A stretch of 64,000 nt of DNA, taken from positions 62,001 through 126,000 of the forward strand of contig NZ_CP161920.1 in the NCBI RefSeq assembly GCF_040819555.1, read 5' to 3'. Origin of the DNA: Nitratireductor sp. GISD-1A_MAKvit. GTDB taxonomy: Bacteria; Pseudomonadota; Alphaproteobacteria; Rhizobiales; Rhizobiaceae. Shown piece after piece: positions 63,938-64,000 of the stretch; within the stretch, counting starts at the first letter, position 1, and the number at the start of each line of letters is the position of its first letter. The notes below the pieces were generated by a model. The model made no database searches. It had not been told where the DNA came from and saw only the letters and a program-made list of their open reading frames with translations. The position numbers and the translations under genes are program-made.

Positions 63938-64000
63938 CCCCGCCATGACCGCAACAAGCGCGAGCCTGTACGGGCATCGAGGAACAAGTTGCAAGGTCCG

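Noticed and set aside
63945..64000. ATG-initiated frame running off the right edge
   Set aside because: Only 18 codons are visible, the ribosome site is weak, and the peptide shows no family feature, so a new gene cannot be supported.

Overview
The window looks like chromosomal DNA of an alphaproteobacterium, most likely of the Hyphomicrobiales (Rhizobiales; a Phyllobacteriaceae or Mesorhizobium-like organism would fit). This is inferred from a GC content near 60 percent by eye, many Dpp-type ABC and TRAP transporters, frequent ATGA/GTGA coupled genes, a Ku-LigD pair, and EcfG-type (GGAAC-N16/17-CGTT) promoter sequences. No rRNA, tRNA, transposase, phage gene or CRISPR array was seen. There is no gap over about 300 bases without a gene.

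Layout. (1) 1-13.3 kb, + strand: the tail of a peptide-binding protein, a DppBCDF-type ABC cassette, a TSUP permease, an SDR, an amidase, an MlrC-type M81 peptidase (frameshifted), a second DppBCDF cassette without its own binding protein, and a LysR regulator (frameshifted). (2) 13.5-15.8 kb: a DapA-family lyase and a DadA-type FAD dehydrogenase. (3) 15.8-24 kb, - strand: a third peptide-type ABC system with fused ATPases, a binding protein (frameshifted), a C45 acyltransferase-type hydrolase and an alpha/beta hydrolase, with a divergent GntR/FCD regulator. (4) 24-31.9 kb: a LacI regulator, an ornithine cyclodeaminase-family enzyme, a HutC-type GntR and an FrlB-type sugar isomerase/deglycase on the - strand, facing an FrlD-type PfkB kinase and a TRAP transporter on the + strand. 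This resembles Amadori-compound (fructosamine) use. (5) 32-42.2 kb, - strand: a TRAP transporter, a hydroxyacyl-CoA dehydrogenase-family enzyme, two tandem extradiol-dioxygenase-like proteins, a class II aldolase and HpaE/HpaH/HpaI homologues. This is a meta-cleavage aromatic pathway with a divergent GntR/FCD regulator.

(6) 42.3-49.5 kb: a two-component system facing a 1.6-kaa autotransporter that contains nine tandem 99-residue PKD-like repeats. (7) 49.8-54.6 kb: a stress-type SDR, then a three-subunit flavoprotein dehydrogenase (Tat small subunit, GMC subunit, triheme cytochrome c). (8) 54.6-58.1 kb, - strand: Ku, an LigD-type ligase and an AI-2E family permease behind a candidate EcfG promoter. 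(9) 58.2-63.9 kb, + strand: CtaG, a triheme cytochrome c, cytochrome oxidase subunit II with a cytochrome c domain, a tiny ORF, fused subunits I/III and a small membrane protein.

Three window-wide patterns stand out. All four binding-protein genes are followed by a strong RNA hairpin. Nine genes carry a single-base indel in a short homopolymer, which points to sequence error more than to decay. In the aromatic cluster, one of two paired dioxygenase paralogues has lost all three metal ligands at exactly aligned positions.
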